Of a stretch of DNA of 6,610 bases, positions 6,401 through 6,610 are shown piece after piece; the stretch's first letter is position 1, and each line of letters starts with the position of its first letter. Position numbers and translations under genes: made by a program. The notes under the pieces were generated by a model. The model saw only the letters and a list, made by a program, of their open reading frames with translations. It had not been told where the DNA came from and did not search any database. Origin of the DNA: Desulfonema limicola (lineage in GTDB: Bacteria > Desulfobacterota > Desulfobacteria > Desulfobacterales > DYRC01); assembly GCA_020718925.1 (NCBI GenBank), contig DYRC01000230.1, forward strand, positions 1 through 6,610, in the 5' to 3' direction.

Positions 6401-6610
6401 ATCTCCGGATGATGCCTTTAACGCATTGGAATATCTGATGCTCCGGAAAGAACCGGCTCAGGCAGGCGTGATGGCAGTAAATTGGCAGAAATTCATGGGG
6501 CAGTATTCGGGCGATTATCCCCGATTCTTTGAAAATATCAAGTGTGATGAAGGTGTTAAGTGTGATGTGTTAAGTGTTAAGAAAGAAGAGGTCATAACAC
6601 TTAACACTTT
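420..6610 (+). CDS. Modular type I polyketide synthase: GNAT-ACP-KS-AT-CMT-KR (3' partial)
   Basis: This is a multidomain cytoplasmic assembly-line enzyme that starts a polyketide and performs one extension. The frame is open from ATG 420 to the window end (about 2,063 residues) with no stop. TGA at 411-413 is in frame just upstream, and the GNAT fold begins around residue 14, so ATG 420 is well supported despite a weak ribosome binding site. Domains in order: GNAT-like 14-210, ACP 233-306 (Ser266), KS 338-765 (Cys511, His646, His686), KS-AT linker 766-867, AT 868-1165 (Ser959, His1062), post-AT linker ending in YPFQKQKYW 1204-1212, C-methyltransferase about 1256-1573 (His1475, Glu1501), KR about 1584-2022 (Lys1903, Ser1927, Tyr1940, Asn1944). 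There is no DH or ER. The GNAT loading domain places this protein first in its pathway. The second ACP and any later modules lie beyond the window. Three palindromic repeats are translated within it (4071-4146, 5603-5670, 6552-6610). All catalytic residues are present, so it looks functional. Individual domains are entered separately. Confidence 0.97.
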   Translation, partial: MTYLKVPLNSFENRYTIRHPVIEDLPALLRLEAECWAEPLRASSDEIRKRIEQFPRRQCVLEIDEQITGVIYSQRIQNVEALKHTDSKNVSELQTADGPIIQLLAVNVLPAMQYLGFGDQLLEFMLLYSALKTGVERVVAVTLCKNYSPETAIPIQNYIRQRNEHGVLTDPILRFHESHGAVVRELIPGYRFQDKKNLGFGVLVEYDIRNPERSRFSSMNRQEQQEITDSKQLKAVIEESVFFVLGEGRKDAYSPKRPLRDMGLDSLDIFGLRMILSRRLGFELDATFFFQYSTTEAITEYFLSHQSSEEQDSDRISEEQKRVASEPVSNIRQSIPENAIAIIGMSCRFPKGINSPDEFWDALKTGTDMITEVPKDRWDIDRYYDPDREKPGKISSRYGGFADHVDRFDALFFNISPREAKRTDPQQRILLEQTWHALEHAGINPESLSGTQTGVFAGIFSHDYEILQIRQNDDSDYDTYFGTGNSAAVAAGRIAYILGLQGPAAAVDTACSSSLTAVHLACQSLRLQECDLAIAAGVNLILSPELSISFSRAGMLSADGRCKTFDASADGYVRSEGCGVIVLKPLNKAIADKDNILAVIRGTAINQDGSSNGLTAPNGLAQEAVIRKALKNAALAPDTISYIEAHGTGTSLGDPIEVRALKEVFGQDRSNDNPLIIGSVKTNIGHAEAAAGIAGLIKVVLSLQNSYIPPHLHFDELNPLIDLYGIPATIPIKGMEWKNASATPLRAGVSSFGFSGTNAHVIVEESPEIISSGTSSAAERPLHLLAFSAKTQDALKELAEKYRRYLSNSFQQKISNICFTANTGRAHFHHRCCIAAASHSELSEKAAAFASGQQKIGVFTGSASEKPKLAFLFTGQGSQYVGMGMELYKTQPVFRESLNQCHEILKAYLEKPLLEVLQQHDSLLNQTAYTQPALFALEYSLAQLWKSWGIMPDAVMGHSVGEYAAACVAGVFSLEDGLKLISARARLMQVLPQNGDMVAVFADEKTVSEAIRPYSDKISMGALNGPESIVISGLRESVKKVIAAFEAKGIRTIPLNVSHAFHSPLMEPMLKPFGEIAKEIAFSPQNLSVISNVSGKIAVAEITTPDYWVKHVRQPVRFAQSMETLKQLGYNVFVEIGPKPVLLGMARQFIKDDGISWLPSLSQGQSDRKRMLETLGELYVKGASVNWNELYRHDSVRRVPIPNYPFQKQKYWVESVSGVKCQVLSVKKEEFITHNTLTPNTLYQIEWKENSGGRDQSELYKDIETLSLAYVAKAFREIKKNDVIETHKHLFHRLSEILAQTKSDNIYEPQIQFNRLRSQYPEAESELTILNRCASELAGVLCGKVNPLELLFPEADISSAAKLYEDSPAFGPMNRLLRDTVRAAVSKIAPGQAIRILEIGAGTGGATAHILPILDSRNTEYIFTDIGSLFTSKAKERFKAYPFVQYKILDIEKEPVSQGFSPHSCDIVIAANVIHATSNMQRTLTHVRQLLRPGGAMILLEGTAPRLWLDLIFGLIDGWWKFSDHDLRPSHPLLSVSKWQQILNKVGFQDANIASPYQDKGALFEQAVIVARNPGSDAKILSKQWLILADQKGLGKKLAGSLEKSGDRCTLVYAGESLSEAGKFQINPCNAQDFQRLVKTIGAPDHIIHLWSLDAVSPENMSLGDLQHASELACRSTLYLVQAMLSLQAEKSPSLYLISCGLASSALWGLGRVIMQEHPEFHCKLIDFPSPDPSPERRGETSPALPETERVLLDELRMPDDEEFISFRQGKRLTARLSRISHDNASDNTMKLRDDRSYLITGGLGGTGLHLARWMVNRGARHLILLARRPASDAAKAVLTELKNSGADIRIVQADVSDFVQMRRVFADIQPPIAGVIHTAGVFEDRLLKDHKWELFEKVFAAKVNGSWNLHVLTRELLLDFFVIFSSSTCLISSAGMGNYVAANSFADALAHYRQQIGLPALSINWGPWTGVGMAAAVGNLRQAQWAAQGLEMLSPDDAFNALEYLMLRKEPAQAGVMAVNWQKFMGQYSGDYPRFFENIKCDEGVKCDVLSVKKEEVITLNT
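459..1049 (+). other. Domain: GNAT-like loading decarboxylase (CurA GNATL type)
   Basis: Residues about 14-210 have an N-acetyltransferase fold of the type that begins curacin-like pathways. The family decarboxylates malonyl groups to give the acetyl starter; transfer of that acyl group to the ACP was originally also attributed to it, and later work questioned this. Family hallmarks visible are ECW (Trp36), VVAVTLC (Thr142), DPILRFHESHG (His176) and IPGYRF (Arg191). Thr142 and His176 are 34 residues apart, as are Thr355 and His389 of CurA as I recall them. The same offset puts Trp36 and Arg191 at CurA Trp249 and Arg404. CurA carries an adaptor region of about 200 residues ahead of this domain. 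Here the protein starts only about 14 residues before it, so the adaptor or methyltransferase-like section is missing. Confidence 0.9.
1116..1337 (+). other. Domain: loading acyl carrier protein
   Basis: Residues about 233-306 hold the carrier motif MGLDSLDIFGLR. Ser266 (codon 1215-1217) is the expected phosphopantetheine attachment site. It sits directly between the GNAT-like domain and the KS, as expected for an ACP that carries the acetyl starter. The following residues, about 307-337, are a Glu/Ser/Gln-rich linker to the KS. Confidence 0.93.
1431..2717 (+). other. Domain: beta-ketoacyl synthase (KS)
   Basis: Residues about 338-765 form the condensing domain, which joins the acetyl starter to the malonyl extender. 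It opens with AIIGMSCRFPKG and closes with FGFSGTNAHVIVEE. The triad is complete: Cys511 in DTACSSSL, His646 in EAHGTGT and His686 in NIGHAEAAAG. Spacings of 135 and 40 residues are those of ordinary elongating KS domains. The active-site Cys, not Gln, shows that it is not a KSQ loading domain, which agrees with initiation by the GNAT-like domain. Confidence 0.97.
3021..3914 (+). other. Domain: acyltransferase (AT), predicted malonyl-CoA specific
   Basis: Residues about 868-1165 select the extender unit and load it on the ACP. Motifs are FTGQGSQYVGMG (from residue 873), the nucleophile elbow GHSVGE with Ser959, Arg984 at Ser+25 for the carboxylate, and HAFHSPLM with catalytic His1062, 103 residues after Ser959 as in erythromycin PKS ATs. 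HAFH, rather than YASH, predicts malonyl-CoA instead of methylmalonyl-CoA. This fits the methyltransferase downstream, since the methyl branch would come from SAM. The domain in cis makes this a cis-AT module. The preceding KS-AT linker (2718-3020) and the post-AT linker to YPFQKQKYW (4029-4055) are also standard. Confidence 0.95.
4071..4146. repeat. Inverted heptamer-array element, copy 1 (translated)
   Basis: The left arm is GGTGTT followed by AAGTGTC (4077-4083), AAGTGTT (4084-4090), AAGTGTT (4091-4097) and AAG. A 14-base spacer (4101-4114) follows. The right arm is AACACAT (4115-4121), AACACTTT (4122-4129), AACACCT (4130-4136) and AACACTT (4137-4143). The arms can pair as an imperfect hairpin of about 26 bp with one bulge. 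The element is in frame and encodes roughly GVKCQVLSVKKEEF then ITHNTLTPNTL. It sits five residues after the conserved YPFQKQKYW and directly before the KR strand YQIEWK, at a domain boundary. A related copy starts at 6552. Confidence 0.92.
4185..5138 (+). other. Domain: SAM-dependent C-methyltransferase (CMT)
   Basis: Residues about 1256-1573 are predicted to methylate the alpha-carbon of the beta-ketoacyl-ACP. The N-terminal lid region (LAYVAKAFREI, HKHLFHRLSEIL) is followed by the SAM-binding loop LEIGAGTGG (Gly1400, Gly1402, Gly1404). The catalytic pair is His1475 in NVIHAT and Glu1501 in LLEGT, 26 residues apart, as I recall for His2067 and Glu2093 in the CurJ C-methyltransferase. The WWKFSDHDLRPSHPLL segment is also typical. 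The strand TLYQIEWK just before it belongs to the KR structural half, so the CMT is inserted in a split KR, as usual in modules of this type without a DH. All expected catalytic residues are present. Confidence 0.93.
5169..6485 (+). other. Domain: ketoreductase (KR), structural and catalytic halves, predicted B-type
   Basis: Residues about 1584-1751 form the structural half (WLILADQKGLGKKLA, GLGRVIMQEHPEF). Residues about 1799-2022 form the catalytic NADPH-dependent half, with TGGLGGTG (1801-1808) as the cofactor loop. The tetrad Lys1903, Ser1927, Tyr1940 and Asn1944 has spacings of 24, 13 and 4, the same as active KR domains such as DEBS KR1. The stereochemistry motif position reads FED (1883-1885). 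The third Asp is the key B-type residue, and no A-type Trp is seen upstream of Tyr1940, so B-type reduction is predicted with moderate confidence. A 22-residue repeat-derived insertion interrupts the structural half at 1729-1750, in a loop that varies in length in this family. Confidence 0.93.
5603..5670. repeat. REP-like C/G-rich double hairpin inside the KR (translated)
   Basis: Two hairpins lie in tandem. The first pairs 5615-5624 with 5628-5637 (10 positions, one C-A mismatch, GAA loop). The second pairs 5650-5658 with 5662-5670 (9 positions, one C-A mismatch, AAA loop). The mismatch occupies the same place in both stems, so they are variants of one palindrome. The run is far richer in C and G than its surroundings. 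It is read in frame as PSPDPSPERRGETSPALPETER (22 codons, residues 1729-1750, split here as PSPDPSPERRG and ETSPALPETER), which has no place in the KR fold, so it is an insertion. No mobility gene is present. It resembles dispersed palindromic elements known from several bacterial genomes. Confidence 0.9.
6552..6610. repeat. Inverted heptamer-array element, copy 2 (translated, cut by window end)
   Basis: It matches copy 1 from 4071 over 59 bases with 4 mismatches. The left arm is GGTGTT, AAGTGTG (6558-6564), ATGTGTT (6565-6571), AAGTGTT (6572-6578) and AAG. The spacer is 6582-6595. The right arm starts with AACACTT (6596-6602) and AACACTT (6603-6609) and is cut by the window edge. An extra AAGTGTGATG at 6540-6549 repeats at 6558-6567, so the left arm may begin before 6552. 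Read in frame it gives GVKCDVLSVKKEEVITLNT. It follows the KR terminus (VNWQKF, Trp2022) by about 20 residues, where the linker to the next carrier domain is expected. Confidence 0.92.

Overview
The window holds one very large gene that runs off the right edge, a modular type I polyketide synthase (PKS) on the + strand starting at 420, preceded by the 3' end of a small Ala/Gly/Lys-rich membrane protein gene. About 2,063 codons of the PKS are visible with no stop. Domain order is GNAT-like loading decarboxylase, loading ACP, KS, AT, C-methyltransferase, KR; the ACP that should close the module lies beyond base 6610. Catalytic residues can be identified in every domain and the spacings match characterised enzymes.

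Layout: 1-372 repeat protein (5' end cut off); 373-419 short spacer; 420-1337 loading region (GNAT and ACP); 1431-4062 KS, linker, AT and post-AT linker; about 4146-6485 processing region (C-methyltransferase inserted in a split ketoreductase); 6552-6610 start of the linker towards the missing ACP. No RNA gene, CRISPR array or IS element was seen, and ORFs on the opposite strand are shadows of the PKS.

Predicted chemistry: the GNAT-like domain decarboxylates a malonyl unit to supply an acetyl starter on the first ACP. The KS condenses it with a malonyl unit chosen by the HAFH-type AT. The SAM-dependent domain adds an alpha-methyl group and the KR reduces the beta-ketone, giving a 2-methyl-3-hydroxybutyryl thioester for the next module.

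The most unusual content is three palindromic DNA elements translated in frame inside the PKS. Two are copies of one element, with arms of tandem AAGTGTT heptamers facing AACACTT heptamers. They sit at the AT/processing-region boundary and the KR/downstream boundary, in the same reading phase and a multiple of three apart. The third is a C/G-rich double hairpin of REP-like type in a variable loop of the KR structural half. At the one heptamer junction that would read as TAA, both copies carry a different sense codon.

Organism: moderate GC with palindromic repeats invading reading frames. From memory such translated repeats are common in large-genome filamentous or multicellular bacteria, including Desulfonema-like Desulfobacterota and some cyanobacteria. 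That placement is a weak inference; the PKS family alone does not fix the taxon.
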